IMG/VR virus record: IMGVR_UViG_3300021956_000041
Coordinates: 1 to 35,011 of that record
Origin: a virus
Strand: one strand, 5' to 3'
Length of the DNA: 35,011 nt
Shown: positions 1 through 8,157 of the stretch, piece by piece
Layout: each line of letters begins with the position of its first letter
How positions within the stretch are numbered: position 1 is the first letter of the stretch
Position numbers and translations under genes: made by a program
The notes under the pieces: generated by a model
The model's input: the letters and a program-made list of their open reading frames with translations, nothing else
Told to the model about the DNA's origin: nothing
The model's database searches: none

Positions 1-42
1 CCACAACGCGCAATTCCGCAAAATTCGAAGATTTCCCGAAAC

Positions 43-513
43 ATGGGCAGAAAACCAATTCCCGCGGCAGTCCGAAAACTGACCGGCAATCGTTCAAAAC
101 GCGAGATCGTCGAGGGCGTCGTCATGCCACCAGGACAACCGATCCCGCCCTGGACGCTGACCAAGGAGGCGAAGCGCGAATGGGACCGGCTTTGCGCCAC
201 CCTGGCGCCGGCCGGCGTCCTGGCGACGTCCGACGCTGACGCCCTGGCGACCTGGGCGGAGGCGATCGCCCTGTACCTCAAGGCCAACCGCGAGCTCGAG
301 CGCCAGGGGCCGATCATCGCCGGCCCCAACGGCGTCCCGATGGTCAACCCCGCCAGCCGGATCGCGAAGTCCGCCCTGGCGACCATGCAGCGGTACCAGG
401 TCGAGTTCGGCGCGACGCCGTCCGCGCGCATGAAGGTCAAGGGCAACCAGGCGCCCGCCGCGGTCGATCCGTTCGACGCTTTCCTGGCCGGCAAGCCGGC
501 GCTCAACGCATGA
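43..513 (+). CDS. terS: Terminase small subunit, P27 family
   Basis: A 156-residue protein with the P27-type (Terminase_4) pattern: a basic N-terminus (MGRKPIPAAVRKLTGNRSKR), a PPxxLTxEAKREWDRL segment near residues 35-50, and a helical region around ASRIAKSALATMQRYQVEFG. The small subunit recognises phage DNA at the packaging start and hands it to the large subunit. It overlaps the large-subunit gene by 4 bases (ATGA), as expected for translational coupling. An HNH endonuclease gene lies at the far end of the window, the usual neighbour upstream of this family if the molecule is circular. The start at 43 is the first ATG and has no Shine-Dalgarno sequence. The family call rests on sequence pattern and position. 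Confidence 0.9.
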   Translation: MGRKPIPAAVRKLTGNRSKREIVEGVVMPPGQPIPPWTLTKEAKREWDRLCATLAPAGVLATSDADALATWAEAIALYLKANRELERQGPIIAGPNGVPMVNPASRIAKSALATMQRYQVEFGATPSARMKVKGNQAPAAVDPFDAFLAGKPALNA

Positions 514-2126
514 AGGCCGACGCCGTCACCGAAAAATGGGTACGGTCCGCGGCCGACGAGCAAGCGGTCGCCGCCGGCTGTTACTTTGACGAGGTCGCCG
601 CGGAGCACGTCGTCACTTTCTTCGCCAAGTTCCTCCGGCACTCAAAAGGGCAGTGGGCCGGCCAGTCCTTCGCGCTCCTGGACTGGCAACGCGACGAGGT
701 CGTCAAGCCCCTGTTCGGCTGGAAACGAGCCGACGGCCGGCGGCGCTTCCGCGAGGCCTTCATCGCGATCCCCAAGAAAAACGGCAAGTCCACCCTCTGC
801 GGCGGCCTGTCCCTGTACTTTCTCACGGCCGACAACGAGGCCGGCGCGGAGGTTTACGGCGCCGGCTCCGACCGCGAGCAAGCCGGCATCGTTTACCGCG
901 AGGCCGCGGCAATGGCGAAGGCCGCGCCGGCCCTTGCGTCCCGTCTCACCCTGGTCGAGTCGCGCAAGCGGATCGTCGCGCCCCTGACCGGCTCGTTTTA
1001 CCAAGTACTCTCCGCCGACGCCTTCCGCGCGGAGGGCATCAACGCCCACGCCACCATTTTCGACGAGCTCCACGCGCAACCGGACCGGCGCCTGTCCGAC
1101 GCCCTCCGGTACGCCGGAGCGGCCCGCCGCCAGCCGTTCCTCATCCAGATCACCACCGCCGGAGCCGACCGCGACTCGATCTGCGGCGAGCGCTGGGAAT
1201 ACGCCCGCCAGGTCCGCGAGGGCAAAGTCGAGGACCTGGCATTTTTCCCGTACCTCCGCGAGGCCGACCCGACCGACGACTGGCTCGATCCGAAAACCTG
1301 GGCCAAGGCCAACCCATCCCTCGGCATCACGATCGACCCCGCGGATTTCGCGCGCGACGTCCAGGCCGCGCGGATCTCACCAGGAGACGAGGCAAGTTTC
1401 CGCCGGTACCGGCTCAACCAGTGGCTCGACGCGGCGGACGAGTCCTGGATCTCGCCCGAGCGCTGGCGCGCGTGCCAGCACAAGCACACCGAGGCCGACT
1501 TTGCCGGCTGCGAGGTCTGGCTGGGCCTCGACCTGGCGCGCGGCGGAGGCGACTTCACCTCCCTCTGCATCGCCACCAGGACGCCCGACGGCCGCGTCCG
1601 CGTCTCCTGGCGGCACTGGTACCCGCGCAGCAAGTTCGACCAGCGCGCCAGGGAGGGCCGCATCCCGATCGCGGCCTGGGAGCGCGCCGGCTGGCTGACC
1701 GTCACCGACGGCAACGTCACCGACTTCGCGCGGGTCGAGGCCGAGATCGCCGACCTGGCGAAGCGCGCGAAAGTCCAGTCGCTCAACTACGATCCCGCGG
1801 CGGCGGCGGAGCTCGCGCAGCGCCTCCAGGACAATCACGGCCTGACCCTCATGCAAGTCCCCCAGACCCTCGTCCACTTGAACGGCCCGACGCTGGACCT
1901 CGAGCGACTCCTCGAGTCCGGCCTCCTCGAGCACGACGGCAACCCGATCGCCGCCTGGATGGCGACTAACGCCGTCAAGATCACCTCGCACACGAACGAC
2001 CTTTGCAAAGTCGCGAAGCCCCGCCACGGCCGCGACAAGAACATCGACGCCCTCGCGGCGCTCATCTTCGCCCTCAAAAACATCGCCGCCGAGGCGCCTG
2101 GCACGCCTGGCATCCTGTTCGGCTGA
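510..2126 (+). CDS. terL: Terminase large subunit (packaging ATPase/nuclease)
   Basis: A 538-residue packaging motor of the Terminase_1 family. The N-terminal ATPase shows a Walker A-like PKKNGKST (residues 88-95) and a Walker B with catalytic Glu in ATIFDELHAQ (D185, E186). The C-terminal RNase H-like nuclease shows its acidic residues in WLGLDLARGGGDF (D341), NYDP (D428) and DKNIDALAAL (D513). It drives DNA into the prohead through the portal and cuts concatemers. The length is typical of HK97-like phages, and all key residues are present, so it should be active. The start at 510 overlaps the stop of the small-subunit gene. Confidence 0.95.
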   Translation: MKADAVTEKWVRSAADEQAVAAGCYFDEVAAEHVVTFFAKFLRHSKGQWAGQSFALLDWQRDEVVKPLFGWKRADGRRRFREAFIAIPKKNGKSTLCGGLSLYFLTADNEAGAEVYGAGSDREQAGIVYREAAAMAKAAPALASRLTLVESRKRIVAPLTGSFYQVLSADAFRAEGINAHATIFDELHAQPDRRLSDALRYAGAARRQPFLIQITTAGADRDSICGERWEYARQVREGKVEDLAFFPYLREADPTDDWLDPKTWAKANPSLGITIDPADFARDVQAARISPGDEASFRRYRLNQWLDAADESWISPERWRACQHKHTEADFAGCEVWLGLDLARGGGDFTSLCIATRTPDGRVRVSWRHWYPRSKFDQRAREGRIPIAAWERAGWLTVTDGNVTDFARVEAEIADLAKRAKVQSLNYDPAAAAELAQRLQDNHGLTLMQVPQTLVHLNGPTLDLERLLESGLLEHDGNPIAAWMATNAVKITSHTNDLCKVAKPRHGRDKNIDALAALIFALKNIAAEAPGTPGILFG

Positions 2127-2130
2127 CCCC

Positions 2131-2367
2131 ATGACAACGTCCGAAAAATACCTCCCACCCAAAGAGCTCGCCGAGGCGATTTGCGCTCGGTACGGCCTCT
2201 GCCTCTCGCCCGATTACTTCCGCGCGGTCCGACGCGAGACCGAGCTCCGCGGCGAACGGCTTTTCGTCGCCGGCATGGCGCGGCCGGCCGACGTGTTCTC
2301 CTGGCTCGAGCACAACCCCAGTTTCCGCGTGCGGCCGCGTAATAATGCCGGCTGCGCGGCGGCCTGA
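2131..2367 (+). CDS. Small putative helix-turn-helix protein
   Basis: A 78-residue protein between TerL and portal. The segment PPKELAEAICARYGLCLS followed by DYFRAVRRE and, near the C-terminus, PADVFSWLEHNP resembles the layout of small excisionase/MerR-like winged HTH proteins (helix, recognition helix, short wing, final helix). The match is by shape only; I cannot name a family. It starts 4 bases after the TerL stop in a TGACCCCATG context and ends just before a set of phased 10-bp repeats (2372-2411), which it might bind. Its position within the packaging genes could also suit a packaging accessory factor. Function unknown. Confidence 0.6.
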   Translation: MTTSEKYLPPKELAEAICARYGLCLSPDYFRAVRRETELRGERLFVAGMARPADVFSWLEHNPSFRVRPRNNAGCAAA

Positions 2368-2371
2368 TCGG

Positions 2372-2411
2372 TCTGTCGCCATTTGTCACGGTCTGTCAGT
2401 ATTTGTCCGAC
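2372..2411 (+). repeat. Four tandem 10-bp TYTGTC repeats upstream of the portal gene
   Basis: The hexamers TCTGTC, TTTGTC, TCTGTC and TTTGTC start at 2372, 2382, 2392 and 2402, exactly one helical turn apart, each followed by four variable bases. They can also be read as two 20-bp direct repeats (2369-2388 and 2389-2408). They lie in the 88-bp gap between the small HTH-like gene and the portal gene. Exact 10-bp phasing puts all copies on one DNA face, typical of a cooperative protein-binding site such as an operator, activator site or terminase-binding site. Which of these it is cannot be told from sequence. The remaining bases to 2455 include a T-run (ATTTTTTAG) but no clear promoter. Confidence 0.6.
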
Positions 2412-2455
2412 GCGAAGTTTTGCCGGCGATTTTTTAGAGTGCCCGCAATAGTCGC

Positions 2456-3781
2456 GTGGGCCTTTGGTCAAAATCTCGCGACTTAGTTTCTGACCTCTCC
2501 GCGCGGACCGCGCGCGCGATGGGCGTTTCCGGTCGCGAGCAACGCTCGAGCGGCACCTCGACCTTCACCGAGCCCGCTGAGTGGCTCCTCCAGGTTTTCG
2601 GCACGCAGTCCAAGGCCGGCTCGATCGTAAACGAAAACTCGGCCCTCACCGTCGCGACGTTCGGCGCGTGCGTCCAGATCCTCGGCAACGCCCTCGCGAC
2701 CCCGCCGCTCCGCCTCATGCGCAAGACGACGCGCGGAGCCGAGCCGGCAAAGGATCATCCGCTGTATTTCCTGGTCGGGCACGAACCCAACGCGGTCCAG
2801 TCCTCTTTCCGCTTCCGCAATTTCTGCATGGCGTGCCTCTGCCTCGGCGGCAACGCGTACGTGCGGATCCGCCGCAACGGTTACTTCGAGGTCGAGGCGC
2901 TCGACCCGATGCTGCCGTTTAAGGTCCAGCCCCGTGCGATCGCGACTGGCGATTACGACGGCGCGATCCTGTACCGCTACAAGGGCGAGGAGTTGAAGCC
3001 CTGGGAGGTCCTGCACCTCCGCGGCCTCTCGACCGACGGCTTTTTCGGCGTCTCTCCGATCCGCGCGCTCCGCGAGTCCCTGGGCCTCGCGCTCACGATG
3101 CAGGAATTTACGGCGCGCACGTTCAACAACGGAAACCGCCAGCCTGGCATCCTCAAGGGGCCGGCCCAAATGAACACGGAGAAGGCCAAGGAGTTTCTCC
3201 AGGTCTGGCAGCAAACGTACGGCGGCGCCCAAAACGCCGGAAAGACCCCGTTCCTTTTTGGCGGCGTCGAGTGGATGAACGCCGGCTTTACCAACGAGGA
3301 CGCGCAACTCCTCCTCTCTCGCTCGTACGAGCGCAGTGAAATCGCCGGCTGGTTTCGGATCCCCGAGGTCCTCCTGGGCAACACAGAAAAGACGAGCTCC
3401 TGGGGCACCGGCATCCAGCAACTCATGCTGGGCTTCGTCAACCTGACCCTCAAGCCCTGGGCGCGCAACTGGGAGCAGGAGCTCGACCGCGCGCTCCTCA
3501 CCAAGGAGGAGAAGCTCGCCGGCTATCACTTCCGCTTCGATTTCACCGAGCTCCTGGCCGGCACCCCCAACGACCAGGCCGCGTACTTCAAAACCCTTTT
3601 CGAGGCCGGCGCCGCGACGAGCAACGAGATCCGGCACGCGTTCGGGTACCTCGAGCTCCCCGACGGTCCCGCGAATCTCCGGTACGTCCCCGCCAATTTG
3701 CAGCCCGACAACGCCGCCGCGCAACCCGCGCTGGTCGGCGCTCCGGATCCCACCGCCGGCACCAAGGAGAACGAAACATGA
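2456..3781 (+). CDS. Portal protein, HK97 family
   Basis: A 441-residue protein of the Phage_portal family. The dodecameric portal forms the vertex through which DNA enters the head and to which the tail attaches. Recognisable features are the start MGLWSK, the segment SALTVATFGACVQILGNALA (near residues 62-81), the central WEVLHLRGLSTDGFFGVSPI, and ERSEIAGWFRIPEVLLGNTEKTS towards the C-terminus. The length is normal for the family. I chose the GTG at 2456 because MGLWSK-type starts are common in this family. It overlaps the protease gene by 4 bases. The upstream gap carries phased repeats. Confidence 0.93.
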   Translation: MGLWSKSRDLVSDLSARTARAMGVSGREQRSSGTSTFTEPAEWLLQVFGTQSKAGSIVNENSALTVATFGACVQILGNALATPPLRLMRKTTRGAEPAKDHPLYFLVGHEPNAVQSSFRFRNFCMACLCLGGNAYVRIRRNGYFEVEALDPMLPFKVQPRAIATGDYDGAILYRYKGEELKPWEVLHLRGLSTDGFFGVSPIRALRESLGLALTMQEFTARTFNNGNRQPGILKGPAQMNTEKAKEFLQVWQQTYGGAQNAGKTPFLFGGVEWMNAGFTNEDAQLLLSRSYERSEIAGWFRIPEVLLGNTEKTSSWGTGIQQLMLGFVNLTLKPWARNWEQELDRALLTKEEKLAGYHFRFDFTELLAGTPNDQAAYFKTLFEAGAATSNEIRHAFGYLELPDGPANLRYVPANLQPDNAAAQPALVGAPDPTAGTKENET

Positions 3782-4728
3782 AATCCCGCGAATTACGCGC
3801 ACGCCAGGGCGGCATCGAGCTCCGCCAGGTCACCGACGAGGAAAAGAAAGCCGGCGCGATCGCCGCCCTGGTCGGCGAGATCCCGTACAACGCCGACTCC
3901 CAGGAGCTCCGCGACCGCGGCGTCAACCGCGGCCAGCCCTTCATCGAGCGCATCGCGCCCGACGCCTTCAAGCGCTCCCTCGCCGAGGACGCCGACCAAA
4001 TGGCGTTTGCCGGCCACACCGACGACCCGCTCTGCGCGTTCGCGCGCCTGGGCGAAAACCTGACCATCGAGTCGAGCGACCGCGGAATCACCTGGCGCGC
4101 GCTCGTCCCTGACACCCAGGCCGGCCGCGACCTGGTCACGCTCACCGAGCGCGGCATCATCAAGGGCACCTCCTTCGAGTTTAACCTCAACGCGGGCGGC
4201 GACTCCTGGGAGAAGCGCGACGGCAAGGACATCCGGACCATCACCTCCGCGCGCCTGTACACGGTCAACCCCGTCGCGTTTCCCGCTTATCCTGGCTCCG
4301 AGCTCACCGCGGAGCGCTCGCTCGAGCGCAAGGCCGCCCGCCGCGGCCTGTACGCGTACACCGACGCCGAGTACGACCCGAGCATGACGTGCGACGCGCG
4401 GTACGCCGCCGACGCCCTGTGCGACGAGCTCGACGAGCTCGCCGACGCGATGGATTACCTCCGCTGCATCCAGGATCCGGAGACGAGCGCGACCGGCGCC
4501 CTCAAGGATTACGCCGAGCGCGAGCTCAAGGAGTCCGCGGCCGCCGTTGCCGAGCTCACGGCCTGGCTCGCGACCAACGGCACGACCGTCAACCCCGACC
4601 TGGTGGAGCGCGCCAAGGCGAAAGTCGCCGAGGCCCGCGCGGCCACCCCCAACACTTCCGCTAACGCCGAGCAAAGGGAGCGGCGTCTGCGGTTACTTCC
4701 CGTCCCTCCCGTTTCACCCATGCCCTAA
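3778..4728 (+). CDS. Prohead protease, S78 family
   Basis: A 316-residue HK97-type maturation protease (Peptidase_S78) that processes the capsid delta domain inside the prohead. The catalytic His is in FAGHTDD (H80) and the Ser in KGTSFEFN (S132). The preceding IERIAPDAFKRSL and following ARLYTVNPVAFPAYPGSEL are family-typical. The C-terminal 120 or so residues (from SLERKAARRG on) are rich in Ala, Glu and Lys, form probable helices and are longer than in minimal proteases; a scaffold-like role for this tail is inference. An AAGGAG sequence lies 8 bases upstream of the ATG. It precedes the capsid gene, the classic order. Confidence 0.92.
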   Translation: MKSRELRARQGGIELRQVTDEEKKAGAIAALVGEIPYNADSQELRDRGVNRGQPFIERIAPDAFKRSLAEDADQMAFAGHTDDPLCAFARLGENLTIESSDRGITWRALVPDTQAGRDLVTLTERGIIKGTSFEFNLNAGGDSWEKRDGKDIRTITSARLYTVNPVAFPAYPGSELTAERSLERKAARRGLYAYTDAEYDPSMTCDARYAADALCDELDELADAMDYLRCIQDPETSATGALKDYAERELKESAAAVAELTAWLATNGTTVNPDLVERAKAKVAEARAATPNTSANAEQRERRLRLLPVPPVSPMP

Positions 4729-4747
4729 ACGGGCAACCCGACACCAC

Positions 4748-6118
4748 ATGAACGCTCAAAAAATCAAAGAGCTCAACGAACAGCGGGGCGCGAAGTACAA
4801 GGACCTCGTCGCCCTTTCACACAAGGACAGCCTCACGGCTGACGAAAACCAGCGCTTCAACTCGCTCGAGACCGAGATCCGCGGCATCGACGAGGCGCTG
4901 ACGCGCGGCGCCAAGGCCCTCTCGCTCGCGAGCTCGGCCGCTCCGACGCTCTCCGCCAAGGAAGAGCGCGAGGTCGCCCGCTTCGACCTGGCGAAGGCGC
5001 TGCGCGCCGCCGCCGGCATCAACGGCGAAGTGCTCGACGGCATCGAGAAGGAAATGGCCCAGGAAGGCGCCCGCGAGGCCTTCGAGGCCGGCATCCCCTC
5101 GGCCCGCGGCATCACGCTGCCCCGCATCCTCGTCCGCCGCCAGGACCGCTCCGCGATCCTCGCCCGCGAGGCCCGCACCGCCATGTCCGCGACCGGCACG
5201 ACCAGCACGGCCGGCGACCAGGGCGGAATGACGGTCGCGACGACCCCGATGGGTCTGCTCGACGCGTTTTACGCCAAGCTCGTCCTCGCCCAGGCCGGCG
5301 CGACCGTCCTCGAGGGCCTCCGCGGCAACGTCAACTTCCCGCGCTACGTCAAGGACACCGACACGACCGCCAAGACCGAGAACGCCTCGGCCGCGGCCCT
5401 GTCGCCCACGACCGCGATGCTCTCGCTGACCCCGAGCCGGTATCCGGCTTACGTGGACATCTCCGAGCAATTGCTCATGCAGTCCTCGGCGAACATCGAG
5501 GCCGTCGTCCGCAACAACGTCGCCAGCCAACTCGCCGCGATCGTCCAGAAGGACATGATTAACGGCAGCGGCTCGAGCGGCGCGATCGCGGGCCTCCTCG
5601 GCACCAGCGGCATCGGCGCGATCTATGCCGGCGGCGCGAACACCACCAGCGGCACCAACGCGAACGGCGCGGCCCAGGTCTTCCCTGACTGGGTCAACCT
5701 GGAAACCGCGGTCGCCAACGTGGACGCCGACATCGGCTCCCTCGCTTACGTCACGAACCCCAAGGTTCGCGGCCAGGCCAAGCAGACCCGCCGCGGCAAG
5801 AGCACGCCGTCGGACACGACCGCGACGGACTCGAACATGATCTGGCAGAACGGAAACGAAGTGAACGGCTACAACGCCTTCACGACCACTTCCGTCCCGA
5901 GCAACCTGACCAAGGGCTCCTCGAGCACCCTGTCCTCGCTGATCTTCGGCAACTGGTCCGATTTCTACATCGGCTACTGGTCCGGCGTGAACCTGGAGCT
6001 CCTGCGCGATGCCACCATCGGCATCCAGGGCCTCTACCGCCTGAGCGCCTCGGTTTACGTGAGCTCCGGCATCGTTCGTCCGGCCTCGTTCGCCGCGATC
6101 AAGGACATCGCCGCCTAA
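4748..6118 (+). CDS. Major capsid protein, HK97 fold
   Basis: A 456-residue capsid subunit of the HK97 gp5 family (Phage_capsid). The first 100 or so residues are charged and helical (MNAQKIKELNEQRGAKYKDL...), like the delta scaffolding domain removed by the S78 protease. The mature fold begins around TMSATGTTSTAGDQGGMTVA. Segments typical of the shell domain are NVNFPRYVKDT, LLMQSSANIEAVVRNNVA, KDMINGSGSS and the C-terminal YRLSASVYVSSGIVRPASFA. The open frame extends upstream to 4547, but that part lies inside the protease gene in another frame. I use the ATG at 4748 because it follows the protease stop and gives a normal delta domain. Confidence 0.94.
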   Translation: MNAQKIKELNEQRGAKYKDLVALSHKDSLTADENQRFNSLETEIRGIDEALTRGAKALSLASSAAPTLSAKEEREVARFDLAKALRAAAGINGEVLDGIEKEMAQEGAREAFEAGIPSARGITLPRILVRRQDRSAILAREARTAMSATGTTSTAGDQGGMTVATTPMGLLDAFYAKLVLAQAGATVLEGLRGNVNFPRYVKDTDTTAKTENASAAALSPTTAMLSLTPSRYPAYVDISEQLLMQSSANIEAVVRNNVASQLAAIVQKDMINGSGSSGAIAGLLGTSGIGAIYAGGANTTSGTNANGAAQVFPDWVNLETAVANVDADIGSLAYVTNPKVRGQAKQTRRGKSTPSDTTATDSNMIWQNGNEVNGYNAFTTTSVPSNLTKGSSSTLSSLIFGNWSDFYIGYWSGVNLELLRDATIGIQGLYRLSASVYVSSGIVRPASFAAIKDIAA

Positions 6119-6148
6119 GTAGGCGCCGACCCCTGACCAACTGAACGC

Positions 6149-6186
6149 AACAGCCGGCCGTCGCTATTCGGCGGCCGGCTCAATTT
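6149..6186 (+). terminator. Hairpin terminator after the capsid gene
   Basis: A strong GC-rich hairpin: AGCCGGCCG (6152-6160) pairs perfectly with CGGCCGGCT (6172-6180). Three more inner pairs (one G-T) leave a 5-base loop, CTATT. The downstream tract CAATTT is only weakly T-rich, so termination may be partial, lowering expression of connector genes relative to capsid. Confidence 0.6.
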
Positions 6187-6203
6187 CCCGACGCTCCCTC
6201 GCC

Positions 6204-6479
6204 ATGCACCATATCAAAATCACTGGCTCCTGTTTCGGTTTTGGTCGCTCGTTCGCCGAGCACCAGGTCGTCGCGGTCGATGCCGTGCCTGGCGAGGACA
6301 CCGTCACCCCCGAGCAAGCCCGCGACCTCATCCTCGCCGGCCGCGCGCATCGTCACGTCGTCGAGAACGACGCACCCGCGCCCGCTCGGCCCCTTTCCGT
6401 TGAAACCGCGGAGGCCGCGCCGGCTGCCGAGACTGCCTCGAGCAAGCCCGCCGCCAAGTCCCGCCGGACCAAGGCCTGA
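6204..6479 (+). CDS. Small Ala/Pro-rich protein after the capsid gene
   Basis: A 91-residue protein of unknown function. The N-terminal half (HHIKITGSCFGFGRSFAEHQ, then TPEQARDLILAGRAH) looks folded. The C-terminal half is low complexity (Ala, Pro, Glu), ending in a basic tail KPAAKSRRTKA. The N-terminal pattern, a short beta stretch then PEQARDLILAGRA, is seen in many small phage proteins between capsid and connector genes. The position suggests a role in head completion. It starts 24 bases after the terminator hairpin and is followed 2 bases later by the connector gene. No Shine-Dalgarno sequence. Confidence 0.75.
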   Translation: MHHIKITGSCFGFGRSFAEHQVVAVDAVPGEDTVTPEQARDLILAGRAHRHVVENDAPAPARPLSVETAEAAPAAETASSKPAAKSRRTKA

Positions 6480-6481
6480 CC

Positions 6482-7189
6482 GTGAACCTCAACACCATTT
6501 TCCGCGGTCCGGCGACGGTCGATCCGCCGCGCCTGACGCTGGTCTCCGGCCCCGCCGTCGAGCCCTGGACCGTAAACGACTCCGAGGTCCAGCAAGCGCT
6601 CAAGCTCGAGAGCACCGACGACGCCGCGTACGTCACGCTCGTCCTCAAGTCCGCGCGCAAGTACTTCGAGCGGATCACCGGCCTCTGCCTGGTCAACCAG
6701 ACCTGGCAAGTCGCGTTTGACGACCTCCCGATCCGCCAGGGACAGTTCGGCCTCGAGTACGGCCTGGCGCCGTCGATGTCCCGTTTTACCGGCCAGGCCG
6801 CCGGCCGTGAAATCCGCTTTGCTCGCGCTCCGCTCCAGAGTGTGGACGCTTTCCACTACCTCGACGAGAGCGGGGCCGAGCAATCCTTCGCCTCGAGCAA
6901 CTACACGCTCGGCAGCGTCGGCGTCGCCACCACGTTCGGCCGCCTCTGGCTCAACGAGGACGCATCCTGGCCATCAGTCGGATCCTTCCCTGGCGCCATC
7001 CGCATCCAGTTCACTTGCGGCTTCGGCCCCACGGCCGCCTCGGTCCCCGAGGACATCCGCCTCGCGCTCCTGTACCTGGCGGCGCACTGGTACGAAAACC
7101 GGCTCCCCGTCACCGGAGACGGCGTCCAGGAGGTCCCGCACCACCTCGACGCACTGATCGCGATGCACCGCGTCGCGTTCCTCGCCTGA
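6482..7189 (+). CDS. Head-tail connector, gp6-like (phiE125 gp8 type)
   Basis: A 235-residue adaptor of the gp6-like/phiE125 gp8 type, which sits under the portal and builds the head-tail junction. Supporting segments are WTVNDSEVQQALKLESTDDA, then SARKYFERITGLCLVNQTWQVAFDDLP (the family's 'YxExxTGxxLxxQTW' signature, residues 59-85) and a C-terminal VPEDIRLALLYLAAHWYENR with the family's HWYENR ending. I take the GTG at 6482, two bases past the upstream stop, since it gives a full-length family member. The downstream head-tail adaptor gene fits the call. Confidence 0.85.
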   Translation: MNLNTIFRGPATVDPPRLTLVSGPAVEPWTVNDSEVQQALKLESTDDAAYVTLVLKSARKYFERITGLCLVNQTWQVAFDDLPIRQGQFGLEYGLAPSMSRFTGQAAGREIRFARAPLQSVDAFHYLDESGAEQSFASSNYTLGSVGVATTFGRLWLNEDASWPSVGSFPGAIRIQFTCGFGPTAASVPEDIRLALLYLAAHWYENRLPVTGDGVQEVPHHLDALIAMHRVAFLA

Positions 7190-7196
7190 CCCCGTT

Positions 7197-7664
7197 ATGG
7201 CCCTGCAATACAACAACGCCGCGCGCCGCCAGGCCGTCTCGACCGATCCTGGCCGGCTGGACCGTCGCGTGACGTTGCAAGCCCCTTACCAGGGGCGCGA
7301 CGAGAACGGGGCCTGGGTCACGCAATGGGTCAACGTCGCGACCGTATGGGCCAGCAAGCGCGCCCAGACCGGCCAGCGCACGTTCGCGGCCGAGGACAAG
7401 CAAGCGATCGACCTGGTCATTTTCCGCATCCGTCACCGGCTGGACGTGCAAAACTACTGGCGCCTGGTGAACGGCAACAACGTCTTCGAGATCATCCCGC
7501 CTCTCGAGGAGCTCGGCCGGCGTCATTTCCTCGATCTGACGTGCCGCGGCGTCAACCAGACCATCGGCGCGGGCATCGACGTCCTCCTCCTGGAGGGCAC
7601 ATCCGGCAACGAGTTCCTCACGCTCGAGGACGACACGCCGCTCCTCCTGGAGGCCTCAACATGA
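7197..7664 (+). CDS. Head-tail adaptor (Phage_H_T_join/SPP1 gp16-like)
   Basis: A 155-residue protein of the head-tail joining family. DPGRLDRRVTLQAPYQGRDENGAWVTQWVNVATVWASKR is the family signature (opening strands plus the conserved 'W..vATVWA' stretch), followed by a beta-rich core. It closes the head pore and docks the tail. After about residue 125 there is an extra C-terminal stretch with the repeated pattern LLLEGTSGNEFLTLEDDTPLLLE, similar to short 'LLxExGxxL' tails on other phage structural proteins. Its stop overlaps the next ATG (ATGA). Confidence 0.82.
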   Translation: MALQYNNAARRQAVSTDPGRLDRRVTLQAPYQGRDENGAWVTQWVNVATVWASKRAQTGQRTFAAEDKQAIDLVIFRIRHRLDVQNYWRLVNGNNVFEIIPPLEELGRRHFLDLTCRGVNQTIGAGIDVLLLEGTSGNEFLTLEDDTPLLLEAST

Positions 7665-8155
7665 GCTCACGACTGTCCGCCATCCTCGCCGCGAATCCCA
7701 AGGCCGGCGCAAATCTGAAAAAGGCCGACGGCCTGTACCTGTACAACTCGGACGGCACCGGCACCGACAAGAGCGCCGGCTTGCTCCTCGAGGAGCTCGT
7801 CAAGGGCCTGTTCGGGTACACCGCCTCGAGCAACGCGAGCGGCAACACGACCATCACGCCAGGCGTCATCGCGCTCCGACACACCGAGGTCACGACCGTC
7901 ACTGGCGCTGGATCCACGACCCGCAAGTTTATCCTGGCGACCTCGAGCACGCCGGTCGCCGGCACCGTCGTCCTTCACCGCGTCAACTTGCCGGCCACCT
8001 CCGGCATCACCCTGCAATGGGTCAACGCGACGGCCGGCGGAGCGCTCCTGACCTCCTACGTCACCGACTCGAGCGGCGACGACCTGGTCGCCGAGTTCTA
8101 TTTCGACGGCACAGCCTGGCAGTTCCTCCGCTTCACCGTCCCCGCCAACGCCTGA
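7661..8155 (+). CDS. Beta-rich structural protein next to the fibre gene
   Basis: A 164-residue protein I do not recognise. The N-terminal part is helical (SRLSAILAANPKAGANLKKADG). The rest is rich in Thr, Ser, Gly and Val in short alternating strands, ending in AEFYFDGTAWQFLRFTVPA, a typical ending of small beta-sandwich fibre-associated proteins. The start at 7661 is chosen because it overlaps the previous stop by 4 bases; the frame is open further upstream but inside the adaptor gene. The position directly before the fibre gene suggests a fibre-anchoring or decorating role, which is inference. Confidence 0.72.
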   Translation: MSSRLSAILAANPKAGANLKKADGLYLYNSDGTGTDKSAGLLLEELVKGLFGYTASSNASGNTTITPGVIALRHTEVTTVTGAGSTTRKFILATSSTPVAGTVVLHRVNLPATSGITLQWVNATAGGALLTSYVTDSSGDDLVAEFYFDGTAWQFLRFTVPANA

Positions 8156-8157
8156 CC

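Noticed and set aside
653-1969. Open frame of 438 codons on the plus strand inside TerL
   Set aside because: Arg/Pro-rich composition of a shifted frame; TerL in the other frame has all catalytic motifs.
4547-4747. Upstream extension of the capsid frame
   Set aside because: The extra residues come from the protease gene in another frame. The ATG at 4748 gives a normal capsid protein.
8017-8157. Upstream extension of the fibre frame
   Set aside because: Arg/Pro-rich shadow of the previous gene. The ATG at 8158 gives a clean signal-peptide start.
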